Shown piece after piece: positions 36,401 to 46,700 of a stretch of 64,000 bases of DNA (within the stretch, counting starts at the first letter, position 1; every line of letters begins with the position of its first letter). Below the pieces are notes generated by a model, which saw nothing but the letters and a program-made list of their open reading frames with translations, was not told the origin of the DNA and did not search any database. This DNA is from Apoderus coryli (Eukaryota > Arthropoda > Insecta > Coleoptera > Attelabidae): the NCBI GenBank assembly GCA_911728435.2, contig OU452199.1, positions 44,285,004 through 44,349,003 of the forward strand, read 5' to 3'. A program made the translations under genes and the position numbers.

Positions 36401-38313
36401 TATTTGTAGTCCGTCGTAGGGGAGCTGTTGTAGTGCTAGGGGAGCTGTTATAGTCCTAGAAGAGCTGTTGTAATTCTAAAAGAGCTGTGGTAGTCCTAGC
36501 AGAGCTGTTGTAATTCTAAAAGAACTGTTGTAATCCTAGAAGAGTTGTTGTAATACTAGAAGAGCTGTTTTAATCCCAGAAGAGCTGTTCTACTCTTATA
36601 TTAATTGTTTGGTACTAGATAAGCTACTACAATTGTAGTCCTAGGGGAGATGCCGTTCTCCTAGAACAACTAGGCAATGTGACGAGCATCCGAACATATT
36701 GAGAAATGGAAAATATGATATCAGTATAAGAATACTGCAAGAATAATAATTGTAGGTATATTTGTATTAGTGTTTTGTATAAAAAAATATTCTAAACTCT
36801 TACTTGAAGAATGCATCGTGTAACTTCTGATAATCAATATCGATCTTCCCCAATTTCGGTCTCGCTCTTTCTCTCATTTTAGCCTTCAACGTTTTGGACT
36901 CATCCTTTTCCTGTAGCGACGCACGCATCTCCATTATCCCAGTACGTTTTATGAAATCAGGCAGATTAAATGGCGGTTTTTCAATACCACGTTTCCCTTG
37001 AAGGTATTTCCGCTTAAAACACCAATGCCTAGGCACCTAGAATTTCATTCGAATTCAAAACCTGAAACATCTACAAAGTACTAACAAACTGAACTTACCT
37101 GTACTGTATTTCTGTGAGCCTTCAACTGGACCAACAATTTCGGGTCTCTAGCTGTAACATCATGCATTTCAACAACGTCTGGACGGTTGACTAACTGCTT
37201 TAACTCAGCTACACTTAATCTCGTCATTTTCTTCAATTTCCGTTTGGATAATTTTGATTTATCATCTATTTTCCTCTATAAATAGTAACAAAGATATCAT
37301 CAGCAAAGATTTCATGTTAATGCTTACTTACATCTTCAAAATCTTCCATATCTTCGAACATTCCATCGTCTTCACCGTATGGTTTACTGGTAAGTGACGT
37401 TGGTATAGCCAAAACCGGTGGAGGTATATCGGATTTTATATCCGAAGTCTTGAACGATTCAAGAATGCTGTAGAACTGTCGGTATTGTGGAGCCAATTCG
37501 TGGAGACCAATAGTTTCTTGAACATACCTGCAGAAGGAATCGCAATATATAATACAACGCATTAGGAACAAAAATAAAATAAAATCCCTTACTCAATCTC
37601 CACTTTATGCTCATCGTCCATCAATTCAGCTTCATCAACATCTTTTTTTGCATTCATCGTACTTTTATTATTACTTAAACTCTTATCTTGTGCATCATTA
37701 TCTTTACCACTTCTATTCTTCTTCCTTTTCTTCTTTTTCTTATTTCTACTAACTTTATCTTGCACTTCCTTTTCGTTAGAAGGCTGCACTTGTTCCACAT
37801 ATACTTCTGCTATAATATCCTATAAAAATACACATAATACAACTTCTAAGTACTTCAAATCCCATTTTCACTAACCTTCACATTATCATCTTTTTCCCAC
37901 AAAGGCTTCTTTTCAATTGCGACACTCTTCCGATCATTACTCCCACTATCTTCAGTACCCAGCTCGAGCGCACGCTGGTCTTTTAATGCTAGTACATTTT
38001 CCAAAGCCTGTGGCAATATTACATCTGAATTACCTTCGATTAACTGTTCTGGGGGATCCACTTTAAGTGACAGTAATGAAGGTAGTTGTTTCTCAATTAC
38101 TTGTGGTGGAGGAGCCTGATTATTAAAGTCATCGCTACTCCAGCCCTGTGTCCCCGGTGGGCCAAAAGAAGGTGGTGGACCCATTAGATTATCGGTTGGA
38201 GGTGGTTGACTCATTAGTTGAGGCGGTGGAACCTACGGCATCAAAATAACATTGAATGGAATATGTAATATATATTGAAGATGCTAAGTACGTACATTCA
38301 TTCTATCAGACAT
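27374..38313 (-). CDS. SF3B2: splicing factor 3b subunit 2 (SF3B2/SAP145)
   Basis: SF3B2 is a U2 snRNP SF3b subunit that helps anchor the branch-site complex in the nucleus. Minus-strand exons: 38313-38296, 38232-37876, 37819-37593, 37527-37332, 37275-37099, 37036-36804, 30174-29820, 29766-29522, 29463-29160, 27439-27374. All introns are GT-AG, the phases close, and the product is 725 residues. In order: Pro-rich N-terminus, Lys-rich NLS-like stretch (about 140-170), VEIEYVQE (about 197-204), the DUF382 block with LSVAELKQLV and RPDVVEMHDVT, PRHWCFKRKYLQGKRGIEK (exon 6), the PSP domain with KPGDLSEELRTALGMPVG and PPPWLIAMQRYGPPP (exon 7), FGYHAGGWGKPP, an acidic run (exon 8), STHVYDM and ending KKYKEFKF. 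No N-terminal SAP domain was seen, so a further upstream exon is possible. Intron 6 is 6.6 kb of satellite. Hairless starts 2.3 kb away on the other strand. Confidence 0.97.
27702..28350 (-). mobile_element. PIF/Harbinger element, internally deleted
   Basis: Terminal inverted repeats of about 40 bp begin GCCCCGTCGTCCACG and end CGTGGACGACGGGC. The TSD is TTA on both sides (27699-27701 and 28351-28353), as in PIF/Harbinger. The surrounding sequence matches the region at 23480-23560, which has no insertion. It lies in the last intron of SF3B2. Confidence 0.9.
27909..28178 (-). pseudogene. Harbinger transposase N-terminal fragment
   Basis: An 89-codon frame reads RRRRFWVHPYIERNLNCRLF, then TMTKETYKLLLNKIRPEIVK and NTNMRKCVSPG. 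RRFWVHP and the LL..I.P.I.K block with T..R are hallmarks of the N-terminal part of HARBI1-like transposases. The DDE catalytic domain is absent, so the element is non-autonomous but keeps the start of its gene. Confidence 0.8.
28446..28737. mobile_element. hAT-like MITE, 292 bp
   Basis: The ends are TAGGGATGCTAA and TTAGCAGCCCGA, an inverted pair with two mismatches. The flanks AACATAAT and CACATAAT match at 7 of 8 positions, an 8-bp hAT-type duplication. The interior repeats TATCGATAC-type palindromes. It sits in SF3B2 intron 9 next to repeat copy 6. Confidence 0.8.
28744..28978. repeat. six-copy interspersed repeat, copy 6
   Basis: The core is intact (one change, gctttgaag, shared with copy 2). 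The hairpin is decayed (GGCCCAGC...GCAGAACC). It lies in SF3B2 intron 9. Its left end abuts the hAT target duplication. Confidence 0.7.
30336..36640. repeat. SF3B2: 6.3-kb satellite array, 61-bp unit, in SF3B2 intron 6
   Basis: About 100 units of 61 bp, each made of three related ~20-mers of the type gagctgttgtaatcctagaa, gggcttttgtactcgtagaa and tatttgtagtccgtcctagga. Higher-order variants recur. For example, gtccgaccaataagagctg appears near 31751, 32386, 33387, 34753, 35326 and 36020. The margins (30340-30600 and 36420-36600) contain simple 20-21-bp units, apparently the ancestral state. CCTAGG (an AvrII site) occurs in most units. The minus-strand open frame near 34576-34761 is an artefact of the repeat. 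Confidence 0.95.
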
Positions 38314-40589
38314 TTTAAAGTAGGGATACGATACGATATTTATTTATATTGTATTTGTTTCATAAACACATTGCTATTGGTATAAAATGTACGAATATAC
38401 AACAAAAAACGCAGCGTAACATTTGATACTAGATTAACATAACCTACTAAACGATAAACGGTACTTCCTCTTTCATCATAGCCTAGTAAAGTGTTTGTTT
38501 ATATAAGGTTTGTTCCAGCACTGGTTTGAAACCGTTAGGAGCATGCGCTTTACTTATAATAGGTTCGTGCAGTCCAAAACTGATAATTTGATTACGTGTT
38601 TCTGCAGTACTTCCAATCAGTTTAGTATAACACCTCTTACAGGTTATAAAAAATAATTCTAAGATTATATTATTTTACGATCATAATTGTTAATATGAAA
38701 ACAGTTGATCTAAACCATGGGCAGCATTGTACCAAAATTTTGTTTCGACATCGACACTGATTTAAAAATTCTAATTTGAAATATTAGAAATCATAAGTTA
38801 TATCATTGTCTTTATTTTATTAGGTGACCGTTTCATTTCAACGTGTTATTTATAACTGGAGCAGTTTTAGGGGGATTGTCTGAATATTAACATTGGAAAA
38901 TATCACTTTCTTAGATTAGGATTTCTTGTCTAAGATCACTTTCCACCCCAACTCAGCTAACCTCACTTACTTTTTACTTCTCTTCCTTCTATATGGCCTC
39001 CTGCTATTCAATAACAAACAGCCAGCGCCTCACTTACTTATTCTCTCCTTTATTATGGCCTCCCACTTACTTATTCGTTGTAAATAGTTTGTCAAACCGT
39101 CAAAATTCTCATTTGTGATTCCAATTTCCACTATTTTGCATCAGTATAAGATTTCTTACTTCAATAATTTTGTAAAAGCAAAGTACGATAAAGTGAGGCA
39201 AATGAAAACTGTTAATAGTCAATTCCCTTTAGCAAAAATTAATTATTAATAATATATTACATGTTTGTCTATAGTCGTATTGAATAAAATAGGTGTTTTA
39301 CTGTAAAGCCAAATATCAGCAATTTCCACTCACTTTCAAAATGCAGGTTCCTTTTAAAAATTTGATTGGCAGTTAAGTGAGAAATTTAATAGTGTCTGAC
39401 GTTTTTGTTATAACAAAAATGTAAGTGAGCTGATTAATACAATCACTAATTAGTAAAGTATCGGTTAGAAACGTTTTTAATTTTTATAAACGTCTGTTTT
39501 ACAATAAATTGCCAGATTAATCTCGAATAAACAAATTAAATTTTTGTTTTTTGTTATAATTCAGCATTGATGCTCTTTTCCGTCTTTGCAGGACTATTTT
39601 TGATCGACATTTATTTTGCATTATTGTCACAAGTACTCTAGTAGTAGAGTAAGTGATCATACGTGATGTCACCATTAAAAATCTGTGATATTTATAACAT
39701 GAATTTCCTTGACTAGCTAGTCAAAGATGATGTTAATTAAAATTACGTTATTTAACCAAAATGTTTTGCTGGAAAGAATTTGTTCATTCAAATATATGTC
39801 AATATTTATGTCAAAACTGACACTTCGATTAAAAAATCTTCTTCGTTTTCCGTTATCAGTCAAATTTCGTAAATAAAAATGTGAAGCTTCATTTACGGTT
39901 TACGGTAAAAAAGGCGGATTAAACTTCTATTTTTTTGACACATTATACACAAGCTGAATTAAAAATTTTAATAACTAAAATTATATCCATAGAGTGAAAA
40001 CCTCTTCCCCATAAATTCACCAAGAACAACTACCCAACCAGTTTTCTTTCCCCAGATCGAACTACTTTAACCCACACAGTTTTACAATTACTACAATAAT
40101 ACATCTCCATTTTCCTATATTTTTATATTAATATGCAAACACTTCCAATGGAGTAGTAAGTACGAGTGGAAGAGAATAAAAAAATTAAAAGAAAAAAGAA
40201 TATTCAAATCCCAAGTAGTCTATAGTGTGAATGAACTTTTTGTGAAACCGACTAAGGAGAGAATATTGTTGACAGCATCATCAGTAAAAATTTTAACAAA
40301 TTTTTTCCCTGAACGTGTGTTTTCGGTTTATTGAAAAATAACTACAAGATTTCGTTTAACCAACAATAACAAGTTTTAGTTCTTAATAATATGATTAAAG
40401 TAACCGTTAATAAGCAACAATTACAAACCGCAGCCCTACTAACGTTACTATCAATTTAATAATATCGGAATAAAGTTAGTGATTTGTGTATGAGTGGCTC
40501 ATGTCGACAATTTAGGGGCGTTGTAGCCCCTTTTACTGTGTATAAACAGAAGGTGATATATAATATTTCGTAAAACCGTGCAGTATGCG
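38314..40589. promoter_or_regulatory. divergent intergenic region between SF3B2 and Hairless
   Basis: The 2.3 kb between the two start codons must contain both promoters and both 5' UTRs. I saw no convincing Su(H) site, TATA pairing or CpG-rich block. The sequence is AT-rich and free of recognisable transposons, unlike the rest of the window, which fits regulatory DNA. An untranslated first exon of either gene could lie here. Confidence 0.5.
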
Positions 40590-40785
40590 ATGCATATATC
40601 TGATGTTACCAGAGTGCCCACAAATAATATCTTGACAAAATGTGCCAAAATGTCAGAGACAGAGGGACACCACCACCATATAAGACATGGTATTATTATG
40701 AATGGGAATGCTAATAAGGAGGAACTGTGCCAAAAGAGTTCTGGAAACAATTATGGACAGGGAGGACGGCTTAAGTTTTTTAAAG
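40590..40785 (+). CDS. H: Hairless exon 1 (start and first half of Su(H)-binding domain)
   Basis: An in-frame TGA lies upstream, and the first ATG in this frame is 40590. The exon ends ...GGRLKFFK plus one base at a ggtaatg donor. The adjoining exon supplies AT to complete Asp, giving the invariant KFFKDGKFILEL. The apparent reading frame past the donor (NDYKKVLID) is intronic. Confidence 0.9.
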
Positions 40786-43700
40786 GTAATGATTATAAGA
40801 AAGTACTGATAGATTAAAGGCAGTTGAAATGACAGATGTTTTGTACATTGGTTGGGCTTTTTAGATTTGTACTAATTCTTATGTTATTATTAAGGCACTC
40901 TTACGAGGTGTCGTTCATAAATTATATAGGTCAACTGTTTTATTTGATATTGTACAGTATGTCCAAGGTAAAGAAGGCTAGTACAGGGGATATCGTAAAC
41001 TGGAAGAGATACAAAGTCGATTCATTTTTTGTTGAGTAATTTTTCAAAATATAATCTGCTACTTTTTCTCTTCTACAAGATTGCGACCATACCTACTCAA
41101 ATTCATTTTTTTTAAATACCTGCGATGTCATTAAAACTTTTAGTAACATTCAAAAAAGGTCTAAAACACAATCTAACAACAATTTATAGCCCATTATGTT
41201 AAATTCAGAATAAAAATGCTTTTCAGAATTTGACTTCTTGATATTTCGGGAAATCAGGGCTTTAATAGATAACAAACACTAGGTAATTACCTAGATGATG
41301 ACAAATCATCAACTTGCTTCGTATTTATCCAGCTTTAGAAATCCCTGTACTGGCCCTCATTAGTTTTTTAAGCCTCATGGGCTTATTTGAAATCGAAATG
41401 GCCTTAGAAAAACAAATTATTTTAAGACATTTTCAAGAATTCCTTCAACTTTCTTATGCTCAAATTAGGCATTTGTTTGGGCGAATCTGTAGAAAAATTA
41501 TCAACTACTTAGTATTTGATAAATATCATTTAGTTTAATTAACAACTTTAAGCAACTTAATCTCTATTTTGTATCACTATGGACGAAACTAGCTAAGACT
41601 TTTGTAGGACTTTAATTTTATTTGTATTGCTTCACGCCAAAGTTCTTTCGTTAAATTAGTTTCAACAAAGTTAGCTCGTGAATGCCTTATATCATTTCTC
41701 GCCTAATTTTTTCAACTGGCCTTATTTACTACTTGGACAATTGTAAACTATTAAGACAAACTGTTAAGAGTAAGATGAATATCGCCTATAATTCTTACCT
41801 AGTTCAAATACAAACCTCCATACGAAGTGAACCTAAGAAACTGTGGAAATTCGTGCAGGATAAAAAACGCACATCTCGTATCTCGGGTCTTATGTACGAT
41901 GCTACGGACGCGGAAACATCCAACCCTCAGAGTATTGTGGATGCCTTCGCTGATTTTTTAAGAGTGTCTTCGTACCGCATGGGACATATGGTCCTGTGAC
42001 GCCTTTGAGATGGGGGATGTACTCGGAGCTCTGAGGGGGCTCAAGCCCAAAATGACTTCGGGCTGTGATGGTGTTCCTGCGTTTATCCTGAGGGACTGTG
42101 CTGGTGTTCTGGCTGAACCCCTGCTTACTATTTTCAACAAAATTATTACATCCAGTAGGTTTCCCTCCTCCTGGAAACTTGCTGGAATATGCCCTGTTCA
42201 TAAGGCGGGTCCAATTGATAGAGTAACAAATTATCGCCCGATATCTATTCTGTCCAACTTCTCAAAGGTCTTCGATAAAATATTTCAACAAATAAAAATC
42301 GGATTATTTTGGAACAACATGGATTTTTTCATAGGCGATCTACTACGACCAATCTAGTTGAATTCCTACAGGCGGCATTTCCTGCTGTTGGTTTGGGCAA
42401 ACAGGTCGATGTTGTCTATACAGATTTTTCGAAGGCTTTTGACAAGCTTAACCACAATGTAATAAAAAATAAAATGAACGGGACTGGGTTCCATGAGAGC
42501 CTAATAACTCTTTTGACTTGTATTTATCAAATAGACACCAGTTTGTTGAGTATGGTGGCTTTAGATCTCCAGAGTTCGTGGTCACTAGCGGTGCTCTACA
42601 GGGAAGTAACCTGGCTCCACTGATTTTTGCCGTGTACATTAACGACATCGTTCACGAGTCAATGTCTCTTATTCGCGGATGATTTGAAGGTATTTCGGAC
42701 TATCTCAGAACCTTCCGATTGTAACGTTCTACAGGGCGATCTGAATGTTTTGGCAGAATGGTGCGTGGAAAACAATAAGTATACCACTGAATATCAGCAA
42801 ATGCAAATGTTTAACAATGTCTCAATGTACGTCCACATGAATTCCATTATCGGATATACGGTGCTTCCTTAGCTAGATGTGTGCTTACCAGGGATCTTGG
42901 GATCACAGTGGATTCTGATCTATCGTTCAATGATCATATAACGGATATATGTGGCTGTGCTCTGCGTAGTTTGGGGTTTATACTGAGAGTTACTTCGGGA
43001 TTTGAGAATATCGATTGTCTTATCGCCCTTTACTATGCAGTAGTTAGAAGCAAGCTCAATTGTATGGTCTCCTATATACCAGACCCATATTCTAAAACTT
43101 GAGAAAATACAACGCACATTTTTAAAGCAACTTTGTTATAGTATTGATCGTCATTTTCCTTCACGAGGTATCGAACATAGACAGCTGCTCGACAGATTTA
43201 ATGTCGATTCTCTGGAATTCCGGCGAGTGTTCAGTTATCAACTATTTCTATTTAAACTGATCAATTCTCTGATTGACTGCCCCCGACTTCTTTCGCAATT
43301 AAATTTTAACGCCCCTCAATACCATTCTCGTAACCCCTATTTATTTCAACCACCCCGATTTCGCCACAATTATGAAGGGAAAACACCACTGACAAGGGCT
43401 TGCACGCTATGTAACGGTTGGTTCTTAAATAGACATGTAAATTATTTCGGCGGAAGTGTTTCCTCCTTTAAACGGGAACTAGGAGAGGATTTAAGATCAG
43501 TCCATTTGTAGATGTTTTTCTGTATCATTGCTGTTGATGACGGTTCTAATCTTTCAATTGGGCGTAAGCCTGTTAGACATAATAAAGATTATTATTATTA
43601 TTATTTGTAGATGGGAAGTTCATACTGGAATTGGAACGAGCACGTGAAGGTGAACGAGTGTCGTGGGTCTCAGTGCCGAGAAAGACGTTTTGGCCACCGC

Positions 43701-46700
43701 AAGGTACTGCTTCATCAACACCATATCGTCAGGAGAGCAGTACGTCACTTAGTGGTAAGTCAAGTACGGTTGAGAGCCGATTTATTTTTTACTAATAAAG
43801 CAAATTCTGTTTTGATTTGGGAAGTTTACTGCTATTTTTCTGGAAGTACTTTAACGGGAAGAGAATTCCAATCTAATTATATTCTTCAATATTGTTTAAA
43901 GTACAACATTTAATATATTTTTTATTTCTGTACGTCTTCGTTGGTGTCTATTTCTCAATCTTATTGTTTCTTTTTGAAAACGAAGACAAGCTTGAGTTAA
44001 CACATGGTCCACATATCATTTGAAGTATGAACTTACACAATTGTATATAAGTATATTTGAAATAACATAGAAATTGGAAATGTTAGTGTTATTACGAGGG
44101 TGGTTTGATGAGTTGAAGACTTTTTTCTCATTTGTAAATTATAAGGAACACTTCACGCCGTCATCCATTATTTTAAAGTATTTTTTTTGAGCTGAGGAAT
44201 AGGCCGTTACAGCTACAGATTTTTCATTGCATAGCTTTCGAGAGAGAAGTTTAATGATACGATATACGAGGCATGTTTTTTAAGTAAGTACCGTTTTGGA
44301 ATTAAAAAAGGACGTGCAAATTTTTACATGAAAGCCTGTACCTTAATCTACTTTTCTACATAATTTCCGTGAATATTGAGGCACTTGTCATAACGTGGCA
44401 CCAGTTTTTGAATACCCTCCTCATAAAATTCTGCCGCCTGACTTGTTAACCACTGTATCACAAATGTTTTGACTTCGTTATCGTGAGACGCTGACCACCC
44501 AGGTGTTTCTTCAAGTGCAGGAACAAATGGTAGTCGCTGGGCGCCAGATCAGGGCTGTATGGAGGATGATCTAGAGTTTCCCATTTACAAGATTTGATGA
44601 GATCTTTGGTCTGATTAGCCACATGTGGACGGGTATTGTCATGCAGCAAAACGATACCCTTACTCAACTTGCCATGTCTTTTGTTCTGGATTGCACGACG
44701 CAGATTGTTCAATGTCTCACAATAAGACGCTGCATTGATTGTCTCATTACGAGGCAGAAACTCCACTAGCAATACTCCTTTTCTGTCCCAAAAAACTGTG
44801 CACATGATTTTCCGGGCAGAAATTGTTTGCTTAAACTTGATGATAAATGTCGCCATTCCATGGATTGTTGTTTCGATTCTGGTGTGACGTAGGCCACCCA
44901 TGTTTCGTCACCAGTAACAATTTGGTCTAAAAAATCTTCACCTTCAGTTCAGTATTTTTCGCTGATTAATAATTTATAAAAGCTCATGACTCTAACATCG
45001 GTATTGTATCTACGAAATAGACAAAATTTGCTGATTCACATCTTTTCACACGAGCGGTACGACCGCGACGCCGAAAAATTTTGTAGTTTAGATTTTTGCA
45101 AAAATATAAAATTAAATTTGTAAATTATATTGAAAAGAGTATTTAAATCAGTGCCAGTGTAGAGTAAATATAATTAATAATTATAAACAACTTCTATATA
45201 ATATGTTTGTTGTGGCGCAAATAGATTAAAGCTCATTATTTGAGTATGCCGCCACTATTTTGATTGATTAATATTTAGAATTTTAAATAGTGGCGAAATA
45301 CCCAAATGAGCTTTAATAATAAAACACTTAGAGTAGCTTTACTATTATAATTAGAATATCAAAGGTTTTTATTCATTTTTTACAATTAAACAAATTATGT
45401 ATTTATTTTAGAAAAAACTAACTGACCCATGTTTCGTCACCAGTAACCATTTGGTCTAAAAAATCTTCACCTTCATTGTGGTACTGCTCAAGGAAAGTCA
45501 ATGCACTGCCTAAACGTTGGGTTTTGTACAAATCCGTCAACATTTTTGGAACCCAACGTGAACACAATTTCCGGTAATTCAAGTTCTCGGTCACAATGCG
45601 ATACAAAACACTACGAGAATATTGAGGAAAGCAGTCGCACATTGATGAAATTGTAAAGCGTCTGTTTTCTCTCACCTTTTCCTCCACTTTCTGCACCAAA
45701 TCTTCATTAACGACCGAAGGACGCCCACTCCGTTCTTCATTAAATGCTCTCACCCATTTCCTTACCATTCCATCACTCATAATGTTTTGTCCGTAAACTT
45801 CACAGATCTTACGATGAATATCGATCGGTTTTACGCCTTTAGCTCTAAGAAATCGTATAACAGCCCGTACTTCACAATCGGCGGGACTCACGATTGTCGG
45901 AGGCATCTTAAACACTCAGTAAACAACGCATACAATGAGGAATCAGACTGTAATAGCGTCAGTGCGTAGACAAGAGATGTAGGTAACCAGCGCGCATGCG
46001 CAAAACGGTACTTACTAAAAAAACGTGCCTCGTAATTAGGCATCTATTAATAAAGGAGTTAGGTACACTGTCCGGTCCCTCCGTAGTCCGTAGACTGAAA
46101 TTCATTAGATTTACATTTCCACAAACTTTCAGTGTCTGACGACAATAGTTCGATCCAATCCTCGCCTTGGCAAAGGGACCACTCTTGGAAACAAACGACA
46201 CCCAGTAAGAATGCATCTAAAGAGTTAACTCTCTACTATTGGCGGCCGAAAACCGTTAAATTAACTAGGCGTAGCCTTAAAAGGCGGCGACCCTATTCCA
46301 CAGTTAAAGAAGAAATTTCCACAATTAACGATTCCAATGTTAGGAGAAAAAGGATCGTACGAAGGTCCTTGTTAAGTGTCGTCCAGTGTTTGGTGGATAA
46401 GAATGTTTGTCGAGCTACCAGGTGAGTCAATACTACTTGTTCAAGAGTTTTCGGATAATTTGAAGTGTTTTCAGTACTCCTCCACGCAGTGAAATGGTTG
46501 TTTCGCCTCGTAAACGATTCCTACGTGAAATGGAAAAGGATAATAGCAATAAACAGCAGATAATGGAGGAAGCGAATAATTCTTCAACGATGCAGAAACG
46601 TAGTCGATCTAAACCGCAACAGAGTGGTAATGTTCAAAGTGTTTATAATAATACGTTGCCAGCGCCAGCGCTTCTGAAATTGGAGCATCCTATCAACGGT

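Noticed and set aside
30336..36640. Regular repeats resembling a CRISPR array
   Set aside because: No unique spacers; the units are contiguous, the host is eukaryotic, and the array lies in a spliced intron.
40786..41039. Continuation of Hairless exon 1 past 40785 and the ORF at 40836
   Set aside because: The donor at 40785 joins in phase to DGKFILEL in exon 2, restoring the known domain, so the read-through is intronic.
46422..46474. Treating the 53-nt gap between Hairless exons 3 and 4 as coding
   Set aside because: It has clear gtgagt...ttttcag borders and is not a multiple of three, so retention would shift the frame.
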